A stretch of DNA of 64,000 nt from Winogradskyella schleiferi (GTDB taxonomy: Bacteria > Bacteroidota > Bacteroidia > Flavobacteriales > Flavobacteriaceae). Below, piece by piece: positions 1-7,750 of this stretch (position 1 is its first letter; every line of letters begins with the position of its first letter). The position numbers were made by a program, and so were the translations under genes. A model generated the notes under the pieces. That model had not been told where the DNA came from. It made no database searches and was given only the letters and a program-made list of their open reading frames with translations. The DNA lies in contig NZ_CP053351.1 in assembly GCF_013394655.1 (NCBI RefSeq), positions 682,001 through 746,000 on the forward strand, in the 5' to 3' direction.

Positions 1-50
1 AAACCGAATACACCAATCTTTCGTTTTAATCCTTCGTCTTGTTGTTTCAT
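1..50 (-). CDS. N-terminus of a probable amino-acid permease (partial)
   Basis: An ATG at 50-48 on the minus strand opens a frame that runs off the window edge after 16 codons. The visible start, MKQQDEGLKRKIGVFG, resembles the N-terminus of APC-superfamily amino-acid permeases, in which a short charged leader and the phrase LKRxIGVFG come before the first membrane helix. The start is 13 bases after the stop of the DUF418 gene on the same strand, so the two may be co-transcribed. The assignment rests on 16 residues only and is tentative. Confidence 0.4.
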   Translation of the reverse strand, partial: MKQQDEGLKRKIGVFG

Positions 51-63
51 AAATCATTTTTAT

Positions 64-1323
64 TTAAGATTTTCTAATCTTCAAAAATTTGCCATAGGTT
101 AGTTGTCTCCAAAGCCATTCCAATGGACCATATTTAAAATAACTGAGGTAGAACGTGCTAAACAAAACCTGAAGCAGAAAATAGACTATGGCAACAAGTG
201 TTAACATAGTAAATCCCAACTTACCTGCCCAACCAAAACCAATACCATAAAATAAGGTTATGCCAAAAACAGTGTGTAAGATATAATTGGTAAAAGCCAT
301 TTTTCCTGCAGGAGCAATCCACATCAATAGCTTGGGTTTTTTTCTAAAAAGCAGCGCAATCAATGCTGCATAACCCAATGCGGTTGGTACAGTTCCCAAA
401 GCATAGCTTAGGGTGTTAAGAAAACTATTGATTTGATTTTGCTCACCTAAAAACAAAATATAGGCTCTCCAACCACTCATTGGTAAACCTAAAAGTAAAC
501 CGTAAAGCGCTATTTTTTTTAGAAATATTACATTTTGTAAAAGGTTTTCATTCATTATTTTACGTCCAGCCCAAATACCGATGAGGAAAATTCCAAAAAC
601 CTTAAAAACCCGACCTTCTTTGAGAATCATTGACAGGCGTGTCCAAGAATTACCAAAGTTCATTTTAAAAAAATCAGACCAATTTTTATTTTTTAATTCA
701 AATTCAATATCATTCCAAAATTGACCTTGCCACTCTATTTGAGGATAGCCGTAGTTTTGCCATGAATCTATACTTTTTTGATGAAAGAAATCGGGATAAT
801 TTATTCCAAAGTAAGAAATAATCAACCAATTTATAATAGGTAGAAGAATGAGAATTGAAGCTAGCGTTAATAATGTCTTATCTGAAGCGTTGATAAAAGG
901 AATAATAGCAAAGCCTAAAAGCGCATAGAGTGTTAAAATATCACCGAGCCAAAATCCAATTAAATGAATTAACCCAAAGACCAATAACCAGAACATCCGT
1001 CTTACAAAAAATGGAGCGAAAGGCTTGTTTTGACGACTTAGTTTATGATATTGCACAAAGCAGCCTATACCGAACAGTAGCGAAAAAATCGAGTAGAATT
1101 TACCATCAATTAATAAAAATGAAATAAATTCTAAAATTTTATCAGAAGGAAATACGAACGCTGGATCCCTATAACTTTCTGAAAAAAAGAAAAGTCCTGA
1201 GAAGTAAACAATGTTCGCCATAAATATACATTGTATTGCAATGCCGCGAAGTACATCTAAAAAATGGATGCGCTGATTTTGTTGTATGGGTTCTAAATGG
1301 TTTTGGTTGGTTAATTTAGTCAT
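64..1323 (-). CDS. DUF418 family membrane protein (first of a tandem pair)
   Basis: A 419-residue polytopic membrane protein of the DUF418 (YeiB-like) family. The N-terminus carries the family phrase FLDVLRGIAIQ (about residues 22-32) before the first helix. Eight or more hydrophobic helices follow, and the C-terminal DUF418 domain (about 250-410) contains AKMAFTNYILHTVFGI and the near-terminal motif YGPLEWLWRQLTYGK. It acts in the cytoplasmic membrane; the transported or modified substrate is unknown for the family. It lies 5 bases after a paralogue with the same motifs (1329-2627), so a tandem duplication in one operon is likely. Confidence 0.85.
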   Translation of the reverse strand: MTKLTNQNHLEPIQQNQRIHFLDVLRGIAIQCIFMANIVYFSGLFFFSESYRDPAFVFPSDKILEFISFLLIDGKFYSIFSLLFGIGCFVQYHKLSRQNKPFAPFFVRRMFWLLVFGLIHLIGFWLGDILTLYALLGFAIIPFINASDKTLLTLASILILLPIINWLIISYFGINYPDFFHQKSIDSWQNYGYPQIEWQGQFWNDIEFELKNKNWSDFFKMNFGNSWTRLSMILKEGRVFKVFGIFLIGIWAGRKIMNENLLQNVIFLKKIALYGLLLGLPMSGWRAYILFLGEQNQINSFLNTLSYALGTVPTALGYAALIALLFRKKPKLLMWIAPAGKMAFTNYILHTVFGITLFYGIGFGWAGKLGFTMLTLVAIVYFLLQVLFSTFYLSYFKYGPLEWLWRQLTYGKFLKIRKS

Positions 1324-1328
1324 GATTT

Positions 1329-2627
1329 TTATGGTTTATTAATAGGATGCCTTTTATTGTAACTAAGATTTCTCCATAACCATTCTAAGGGACCAAATTG
1401 AAAATAGTGTAACCAAATAGGACTTGCAATCAACTGAAAAATCCAAATTGATAATACGATATACAAAAGTTCGTGACGCTGAAATTCCCCGAACAGACCA
1501 AATCCTGCACCAGTAAATAAGAACAGGGCAAAGACGGAGTGCATCACATAATTGGTCAGTGCCATTTTACCAACCGCTCCAAGTGATTTTTTCAATAATG
1601 CTAAAACAGGTAGTTTACAAAATAGCATAATGGCACCAATATGTCCCATAGCTACAGCAACACGCCCTAGATCATATGTGATGTTAGATTTTGAAAAGCT
1701 CAACAATGAAAAGTTGCTATCCATAATCATTTGTATTTCGTAAAAATTTACACTCAATCCTATACCATAGCCTACCAACACCATAATACCGTAGAAACGA
1801 TAGGATTTTACTGCAGACAATATGCTTAACTTAAAAAATGCAATACCCAAAAGCATCATGCTCAAAATATCCCACACATCGTAACGGTAGAGGTAGTATT
1901 TTCCAAAATGCATATTTATTGGTGCTAAAAAGGCCACAACAGAAAAGTAATCGCTTTGCATATTTTTGTTATGTTCAGCTATTGCTTCTGGCGAGCGTTC
2001 CCTTTGGCGTTCTTCCCATTTCGCGGTGGCTTCTTTTAGGTCGTTAGTAAGTACTTTACCCTCCGTTTTATACTGTGCAGCTAATTCGACTTTTTCCATA
2101 AATTTGATGTCAGATTTATAGTCGCCATAATTCCAAAGTGTGCCTGCAGAAAATAGTAAAATGGCTATAATGATTAACTTTTTAGGAGCCAAATTTCTAA
2201 AAGAATATACCAAAAAACCCATGAGCGAATAACTGAATAAAATTTCTCCAACCCATAGAATTAAATACGCATGAATGAGTCCGAAAACCAACAGCCACAT
2301 TAAGCGTCTAAAATAGATGTCTGCGGCTTTGATACCTGCACCTTTCTTCTCCAAACGGTCTAAAAGAATAAACATACCTGCACCAAATAATAGTGAAAAC
2401 AAGGCACGCATAGTGCCTTCAAAAAGCATATTTGTGGTGATCCATGTGTAAAGATCCCAACCTTTAGCACCACCGGAAACTGTTGGGTCTTCATAGGCAT
2501 GTGCTAATGCCATACCATTAATGTTCATTAATAAAATTCCGAAAAGTACAATACCACGCATAACATCTAAAGATTGAATACGCTCGATTGCTTTTAATGG
2601 TGTTAAGGATGTTGCAGTTGTTGTCAT
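1329..2627 (-). CDS. DUF418 family membrane protein (second of a tandem pair)
   Basis: A 432-residue polytopic membrane protein, paralogous to the gene at 64-1323. Shared marks are SLDVMRGIVLFGILLMNI at the first helix, GKMALTNYVMHSVFALFLF in the C-terminal DUF418 domain and FGPLEWLWRNLSYNK near the end. It has a longer hydrophilic loop in the middle (about 185-235, rich in K and E) than its partner. It is first of the pair in transcription order and 36 bases after the hydrolase gene. The function is unknown; the family is often described as possible transporters. Confidence 0.85.
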   Translation of the reverse strand: MTTTATSLTPLKAIERIQSLDVMRGIVLFGILLMNINGMALAHAYEDPTVSGGAKGWDLYTWITTNMLFEGTMRALFSLLFGAGMFILLDRLEKKGAGIKAADIYFRRLMWLLVFGLIHAYLILWVGEILFSYSLMGFLVYSFRNLAPKKLIIIAILLFSAGTLWNYGDYKSDIKFMEKVELAAQYKTEGKVLTNDLKEATAKWEERQRERSPEAIAEHNKNMQSDYFSVVAFLAPINMHFGKYYLYRYDVWDILSMMLLGIAFFKLSILSAVKSYRFYGIMVLVGYGIGLSVNFYEIQMIMDSNFSLLSFSKSNITYDLGRVAVAMGHIGAIMLFCKLPVLALLKKSLGAVGKMALTNYVMHSVFALFLFTGAGFGLFGEFQRHELLYIVLSIWIFQLIASPIWLHYFQFGPLEWLWRNLSYNKRHPINKP

Positions 2628-2663
2628 TTGTTGGTTGGTTTTGGTTATTTATTCTTTTCAATA

Positions 2664-3713
2664 TTAAAAAGTGCCATCATCCACATCCTGTATAAATTGG
2701 ATCAATCCAGAGAAATACGCTTCAGGATCATCATATTGCGAAATATGACCTGAATTTGTGGTTAAACTTCTACCGTTTTGCACCTCAGTACTCATCCATT
2801 CCATATATTTTGGATCCATCGTGTCGTGTGTACCACCAATCATTAAAGTTGGAATTTTAAATTCCTTCAATCTATCAGAAACATCCCAACCTTTCAACGT
2901 CGCATTTCCTGTGACACCAAATTCGCTGTAACCTTGCATATAGATATAAATATTAGGGTTGAGATGAGAAAAAGCACGATTGATAAACTCTGGCCATTCG
3001 TCCAAGGGTTTGCGTAATACATGTTTGGTGTAATAATGTTGCGTTACAAGTCCGGAATAGCGTGGATTGTCAAAATCTTCCGCAGCCTCCATAGCTTTTA
3101 TTTCTTTTAAAACGTCTGGTGGTAGTTGTGGACCTAAAACTTCAGCAGCATATTTTTCGTATTCCGGGATGCTTGCCATCATATTAGCGATGACCAAACC
3201 TTTTAAATTATCCTGATATTTCAAAGCATATTCCATCGCGAGTATGCCTCCCCAAGATTGTCCAAGCAAATAAAAATTGTCTTTGTTGAGATTTAAAGCT
3301 TTTCTAACCTGTTCTACTTCTTCAACAAAATGTTCCGTAGTCCATAAGGTGGAATCGTTGGGTTTGTCACTATAATAGGAATCTAGCTGATCGTAATAAA
3401 TGTACTCTATTTCTTCATTTGGAAGATAGCCATCAAAATTTTCAAAAAACTCGTGAGTGCCTCCTGGACCACCATGTAGCAATAATACTTTCATTTTAGG
3501 GTTGTTACCCATTCGTTTTGTCCAAACTTTGAATGTACCTTTAGCGGTTTTGATGGGAATCATTTTTATGCCACCTGTGTTTTGGTCATCACTGTTGGAA
3601 TAATCGAAATAGGATAATTTTGTTTCCTTTGCGTGAGTTGTTTTTTCGGTTTTTTCATTGCAAGAACAGAAGGTGCAAATGAAGGCGATGAGTAGTAAAG
3701 TGTTGGTTTTCAT
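2664..3713 (-). CDS. Proline iminopeptidase-type alpha/beta hydrolase, lipoprotein
   Basis: A 349-residue alpha/beta hydrolase of the proline iminopeptidase (peptidase S33) type, which removes N-terminal proline or hydrolyses similar amides. The oxyanion motif HGGPGG starts at His80, the nucleophile elbow is GQSWGG with Ser153, and the acid and histidine of the triad are probably Asp297 (GTHD) and His323 (SGHIS). A lipoprotein signal peptide is visible (hydrophobic residues 5-15, Cys at 18 in FCSC), so the enzyme should be tethered outside the inner membrane. It follows the RidA-like lipoprotein gene by 29 bases and was probably co-transcribed with it. The substrate is not predictable. Confidence 0.85.
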   Translation of the reverse strand: MKTNTLLLIAFICTFCSCNEKTEKTTHAKETKLSYFDYSNSDDQNTGGIKMIPIKTAKGTFKVWTKRMGNNPKMKVLLLHGGPGGTHEFFENFDGYLPNEEIEYIYYDQLDSYYSDKPNDSTLWTTEHFVEEVEQVRKALNLNKDNFYLLGQSWGGILAMEYALKYQDNLKGLVIANMMASIPEYEKYAAEVLGPQLPPDVLKEIKAMEAAEDFDNPRYSGLVTQHYYTKHVLRKPLDEWPEFINRAFSHLNPNIYIYMQGYSEFGVTGNATLKGWDVSDRLKEFKIPTLMIGGTHDTMDPKYMEWMSTEVQNGRSLTTNSGHISQYDDPEAYFSGLIQFIQDVDDGTF

Positions 3714-3742
3714 ATATAGTGGTTTAAAGCTTGTAGATACTT

Positions 3743-4267
3743 TTAATTGGATTTATGTACTTCTAATTCAATTTCAATCATAAATTCTGGAAGCGCCAAT
3801 TCCTTTACACCAAGCCAAGTACCTGATGGGAAGTGGTTTTTATAGATTTCGGTTCGGTAACCAGCGGCTTCCAAAAACTTTGACATATCTGTAGTAAACA
3901 CATCCTCTTTCACAACATCGTTAAATGTGCAACCATAATGCGCCAAAACTTTTTCTAAATCCGCATAGCAGTTTTTCATCTGTTGTGCTAAATCTCCAAC
4001 AGCAGTTGGGTTGCCTTCATCATCCATACTTACGGCCCCAGAAACTTTAATGGAATTTCCAATTTTTACAGCGTGCGAATAGCCATACGCTTTTTCAACT
4101 TCGGGACGTAGTAAAAAGTATTCTGGTTTTTCATTTTTAATAGTGATTTCTTTTTCAATGACATTAGGTGCCTCTTTTGACTTTTGATCGCAACTCTGTA
4201 TGGTAAAAGTCCATATAAAAACTAAGAAGAATAAGATTGATAATTTTGAAATTAGGCTTGTTTTCAT
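3743..4267 (-). CDS. RidA/YjgF-fold lipoprotein lacking the catalytic arginine
   Basis: A 174-residue protein with a signal peptide ending in a lipobox (IQSC, Cys26) and a RidA-fold domain (about 55-172). In active RidA imine deaminases an arginine lies in the segment aligned to FPARS. Here that segment reads HFPSGTWLG, with Gly149 at the arginine position. The protein is therefore probably not a RidA-type enamine/imine hydrolase, and its export also sets it apart from cytosolic RidA. The RidA protein at 30755-31156 keeps the arginine. It is the first gene of a probable unit with the iminopeptidase-like gene. Confidence 0.8.
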   Translation of the reverse strand: MKTSLISKLSILFFLVFIWTFTIQSCDQKSKEAPNVIEKEITIKNEKPEYFLLRPEVEKAYGYSHAVKIGNSIKVSGAVSMDDEGNPTAVGDLAQQMKNCYADLEKVLAHYGCTFNDVVKEDVFTTDMSKFLEAAGYRTEIYKNHFPSGTWLGVKELALPEFMIEIELEVHKSN

Positions 4268-4307
4268 GATATTATATAAGTTTAAGTTTTAACCTTGAGT
4301 ATAAAAC

Positions 4308-4339
4308 AAAGCTAACCTCTATAAATAAAAGTTAGCTTT
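4308..4339 (-). terminator. Stem-loop between NTF2-like and RidA-like genes
   Basis: A perfect 9-base inverted repeat (4308-4316 with 4331-4339, AAAGCTAAC / GTTAGCTTT) stands between the two minus-strand genes. Read on the minus strand it is followed by a loosely T-rich stretch. It may end transcription of the NTF2-like gene or separate the two units. Confidence 0.5.
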
Positions 4340-4392
4340 ATGTTCATTTTTGAGTTGGATGTTCAGAAGGTTGTTAAGATAAATGTCATCTT

Positions 4393-5331
4393 TTATTTAG
4401 CATTTAATAACGTTTGGCTATAATATTCCATTTCGGAAACAATTTTTCCATCAGCATCAAAGCCGTTGCTAAAATGGAATGGTACTTCAATTTTCTTTTT
4501 GTCAGATTTCCGGATTAAATGGAAATTCCACCAAGAGAGCACCTCACGACCATTACCCATTTCATATTCTAGATAATCTGGATAACCGATCATATCAATA
4601 CTTTCAATTTCAAAAGTGTCTAAAAATTGTTTCCAATTGGCTCTTGTTTCAGTTTTAGTGCTTGTTTCTCCAAATGTGGTGTTGATATCGGAAAATTTAG
4701 CATCTTCGCTATAATAACTGAGACATTTCTCAATGTCGCCATTTTCAAACGCATACATAGCTTTTCTTATGGTATTTATGTTATCATGGTGGTTATAAAT
4801 GGTTCCATTTTTTCGATCTGTAAAACTAGACCTGATTTCATTGAGAACAGTATCATTCCCATAACTGATGATCATTTTAATTTTATTGTCTTTGGTTAGC
4901 GTATATAAACGATGGGCAGCTGCGTCGATTTTTACACCTGTATCTTTCTGTACGCCTTCTAATACATCCCAAGTCTGTACCCATACCTCGTCATTTGTAT
5001 TGTTTTTTTTGTATTCAATAGCATCAGGATAGGCACCTGGATAGGTAGCTCTGCCGTAATAATCGAGCTGATTAAAATACACCATTTGATTGTTGAGAAA
5101 GGCTTCCTTATCCATGCCTTCATCGTTTTTACGATTTGAAGTCCCATTATAGGCTTTAAAATCGTCTGTTAGATAGGACGCCATTTTCTCTTTATCTCCT
5201 GCAACAGAAGCGTCAACGAATGCCTCAACAGCATCGATAGCAGGATGCTCAATGTAAACGGTACCATTCTTTTTTTGTGCGTTGCTAATGAACATACTTA
5301 GCATCATGGCTACAATTACTATTTTTTTCAT
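4393..5331 (-). CDS. Secreted protein with two NTF2/SnoaL-like domains
   Basis: Starting at the ATG at 5331 (MKKIVIVAMMLSMFISNAQ) gives a 312-residue protein with a clear Sec signal peptide. An upstream in-frame start at 5406 would put 25 polar residues before it and is less likely. The mature part holds two repeats of an NTF2/SnoaL-like fold (about 30-165 and 175-310). The second contains a W-rich strand and the phrase DADGKIVSEMEYY typical of these cone-shaped domains. Such domains bind small molecules or act as polyketide-cyclase-like enzymes; no specific activity can be named. It lies downstream of the epimerase gene. Confidence 0.75.
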   Translation of the reverse strand: MKKIVIVAMMLSMFISNAQKKNGTVYIEHPAIDAVEAFVDASVAGDKEKMASYLTDDFKAYNGTSNRKNDEGMDKEAFLNNQMVYFNQLDYYGRATYPGAYPDAIEYKKNNTNDEVWVQTWDVLEGVQKDTGVKIDAAAHRLYTLTKDNKIKMIISYGNDTVLNEIRSSFTDRKNGTIYNHHDNINTIRKAMYAFENGDIEKCLSYYSEDAKFSDINTTFGETSTKTETRANWKQFLDTFEIESIDMIGYPDYLEYEMGNGREVLSWWNFHLIRKSDKKKIEVPFHFSNGFDADGKIVSEMEYYSQTLLNAK

Positions 5332-5422
5332 AATATTTGGTTTTAGGGTTCGCTTTATGGCGAACGGATTAGTATTAATATTTAATTTTATTCTATTTGA
5401 CATCAACGGAATTATTCAAAAC

Positions 5423-6361
5423 TTAAGCATTGTATTGTTGCAAGGTGTTTTCCACCGATTGAAAGGAAATTCCAAGCTGTTGTTTGGCCAATTGATTTTG
5501 ATAAATCACTTTGGGTGCGTGATTTGGAGGTTTTTTATTAAGCATCAGCGACACGTCTGAAACGGGATAGGTTTCACTGGACAATAAATAATTTTTTCCA
5601 TGTATACCTGTAATGATTGCGGTTTTGTAAACAGCAATGGCAACGTCCTTAACATTGACTATGGCCATGTCAATATCTTCGTCATAAAACATTTGAATAA
5701 ATGGATTGGGCGCAATCTTATGCTTGAATAAAAATTGAATGCCTGTAGAGGTGGAATCTTCACGGTTTGAAAGCGATTTGCCCATAACCATTACGGGCGA
5801 AACGCTCACAATTTCCAAATCTAAATCTTGGTGGTTTTCTATAAAGGCATTGACAGTCTGATTGGCCATAAATTTGGCTTGGGCATACGGATGACTTTCT
5901 TCACTTATAAAAGGCGTGTCGTCTTCATTAAACCTGTCAGAAGCTGATTTCCCGTCTGCTGGTAAAGGGAAATTAGTGTTAAAAGCTGCAACCGACGCCA
6001 GAATAACCACCTTTTTTACACTTATTGTGTTATTGATAACATCGAGAAAATTCTCGGTCCCTTTTATGGTTGGATCAAATAACTCGGTTTTGGCATCTTC
6101 AAAGTCCAGTTGAAAAGGTGTGCCACTATGGACTACAATATCACAATCTGAAACAAATTGTTTTATCTGCTCTTTGTCCAATACATCCAACTCACAAATG
6201 TGCAAATTTTCAGATTTATCCAATGCCATGAGATGCTGGTATTTTTTTTCATTGGTAATGTCTGTTGTTGAGGATTTTACCTCAAAATTATTTTCTAAAA
6301 ACAATTTGGTGATGTGGCTACCAATAAACCCTGATCCACCGATGATACCTGCTTTTTTCAT
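5423..6361 (-). CDS. NAD(P)-dependent epimerase/dehydratase, extended SDR
   Basis: A 312-residue extended short-chain dehydrogenase/reductase. The N-terminal Rossmann motif is GGSGFIGSH (residues 8-16). A conserved VVHSGTP strand follows at about 76-82, and the catalytic pair is Tyr159 and Lys163 in YAQAK. The C-terminal third is variable and sets the substrate. The sequence is closest in style to dihydroflavonol-reductase-like or nucleoside-diphosphate-sugar epimerase families. It is a soluble cytosolic enzyme. A hairpin (5349-5365, GTTCGC/GCGAAC) lies between it and the downstream NTF2-like gene. It is probably the first gene of the block. Confidence 0.8.
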   Translation of the reverse strand: MKKAGIIGGSGFIGSHITKLFLENNFEVKSSTTDITNEKKYQHLMALDKSENLHICELDVLDKEQIKQFVSDCDIVVHSGTPFQLDFEDAKTELFDPTIKGTENFLDVINNTISVKKVVILASVAAFNTNFPLPADGKSASDRFNEDDTPFISEESHPYAQAKFMANQTVNAFIENHQDLDLEIVSVSPVMVMGKSLSNREDSTSTGIQFLFKHKIAPNPFIQMFYDEDIDMAIVNVKDVAIAVYKTAIITGIHGKNYLLSSETYPVSDVSLMLNKKPPNHAPKVIYQNQLAKQQLGISFQSVENTLQQYNA

Positions 6362-7003
6362 TTTATTCTATTTTTTGCTCTTTTAAGAGACAACGGTATT
6401 GTAGTTATATGTTAACCAATGTTCAAGAAAAATGTAGATAGTTCTCCGTTTTGATTGGACATTGTTTTTCTCTTCGTACAGAAATAGAAATCTTCTGCGA
6501 TATATTATATAAAACAAGCAGTCGGTAATTTGGTTTTATTAAACTTTAAAATACTAAAGCCTGAAATTGATTGATTTACCTTCGCTAGAACTCTCTACAC
6601 AAAAATTATAGCTGACTGCTGTTTATCTATTTATTCTGCGATTGAATCTGATATCTTTTGGGCCGACTCAATAACTAAAAGTTCTAATACCAACTCTGAT
6701 GAATGGTAATAACAAAACTTGTCTTTCTATTTTTCCATCTACCAATTTATAAGTGTATGGAATGGCATTTCCTTGCCATTGACAGCCATGGTTGCTTTCC
6801 ATTCCAGCCAATAATGAACCCAAGAATCAGCGACGTGGTTTATAGCATATCATATTCGTTAATTATATTAATGGTTAATTAATAGCAAATTATAATTGAC
6901 TCTTTGCCTAAGTAACTGATAATCATTGAAAGTAAAAAGTGAGTTAGGACGAATGAGTGTAAATTCTGTCCGAAGGTTAGGATATAATTATCCGAGCAAA
7001 AAT
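6362..7003. other. 640-base gap without an intact gene
   Basis: No complete reading frame is supported here. The part nearest the epimerase gene (6362-6660) shows nothing recognisable. A stretch at about 6670-6860 reads like a decayed coding sequence on the minus strand and is listed separately. The remainder up to the response regulator gene is AT-rich spacer. Confidence 0.6.
6668..6855 (-). pseudogene. Possible remnant of an NTF2-like gene
   Basis: On the minus strand one frame gives NHVADSWVHYWLEWKATM and then VNGKEMPFHT. The text continues in another frame as TYKLVDGKIERQ before a stop. Together these fragments look like the C-terminal half of an NTF2/SnoaL-like domain (paired tryptophans, basic patch, PFH, DGKI), as seen in the second domain of the protein at 4393-5331. 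A frame change near 6755 and stops on both sides mean it cannot be an intact gene. The identification is by eye and weak. Confidence 0.35.
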
Positions 7004-7750
7004 CTAAATGGTATGCAACCTATTCAGCATCTCCTCTTTTAATGATTTGCTAACAGGAATAGCCTTTTTGGCAATAACGATATGATTTGTTGCTATTTCG
7101 TCAATTTGTGAAAGATTGACAATGAACGAGCGATGTACCCTTAAAAAATACTGATTCGGTAGTTTTTCATCCATATCTTTCAAGGTCATTACCAATAGAT
7201 ATTCTTTGCCTTTGGAGTAAATTCTGCAGTAGTTGCGTTCTGCTTCAATATAGTGAATGTCCTTAATATCTACTTTTACCATTTTTTCATGATGGCGTAC
7301 AAAAATGCAATTGCTTAAAATAAAAGGCGCTAATTTTTCTGCTTTTGAATTCAGATTGGATGCCGTTTTGTCTTGTTGTATCTGCTCAACGGTTAATTCA
7401 ATGGCGCGTTGCAAATCGAGTTTTTTAAAGGGTTTGGATATAAATGCATAAGGATGTGTTTCTTTCGCCCGATTAAAATGAGCGTCGTCTGCATTAGCGG
7501 TTAAATATATAACCGGAATGTCAAAGGATTTTTGCATTAGCTTTACCGTTTCAATGCCATCAAGTTCACCTTTTAGGTTAATATCCATCAATACAATATC
7601 CGGTCGCTCTGTTTTGATGCAAGCTAAAGCTTCCTGAGCTCTAGGAATGATACCAACAACATCATAGCCTAAAGACGATAATTGAAGTGAGATATTCGCG
7701 GCAATGACCATCTCATCTTCTACAATTAATATTTTTACAGATGGTTCCAT
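7004..7750 (-). CDS. LytTR family response regulator
   Basis: A 248-residue two-component response regulator. The receiver domain (about 5-122) has acidic residues Glu11/Asp12, the phospho-acceptor Asp56 (VLMDINLKG), Thr84 and Lys106 (SKPF). The C-terminal LytTR DNA-binding domain (about 150-246) contains IEAERNYCRIY and FLRVHRSFIVNL, typical of the family. Its start codon overlaps the stop codon of the histidine kinase gene by one base (TAATG), so the two form a cognate, translationally coupled pair. Target promoters are not identifiable here. Confidence 0.92.
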   Translation of the reverse strand: MEPSVKILIVEDEMVIAANISLQLSSLGYDVVGIIPRAQEALACIKTERPDIVLMDINLKGELDGIETVKLMQKSFDIPVIYLTANADDAHFNRAKETHPYAFISKPFKKLDLQRAIELTVEQIQQDKTASNLNSKAEKLAPFILSNCIFVRHHEKMVKVDIKDIHYIEAERNYCRIYSKGKEYLLVMTLKDMDEKLPNQYFLRVHRSFIVNLSQIDEIATNHIVIAKKAIPVSKSLKEEMLNRLHTI

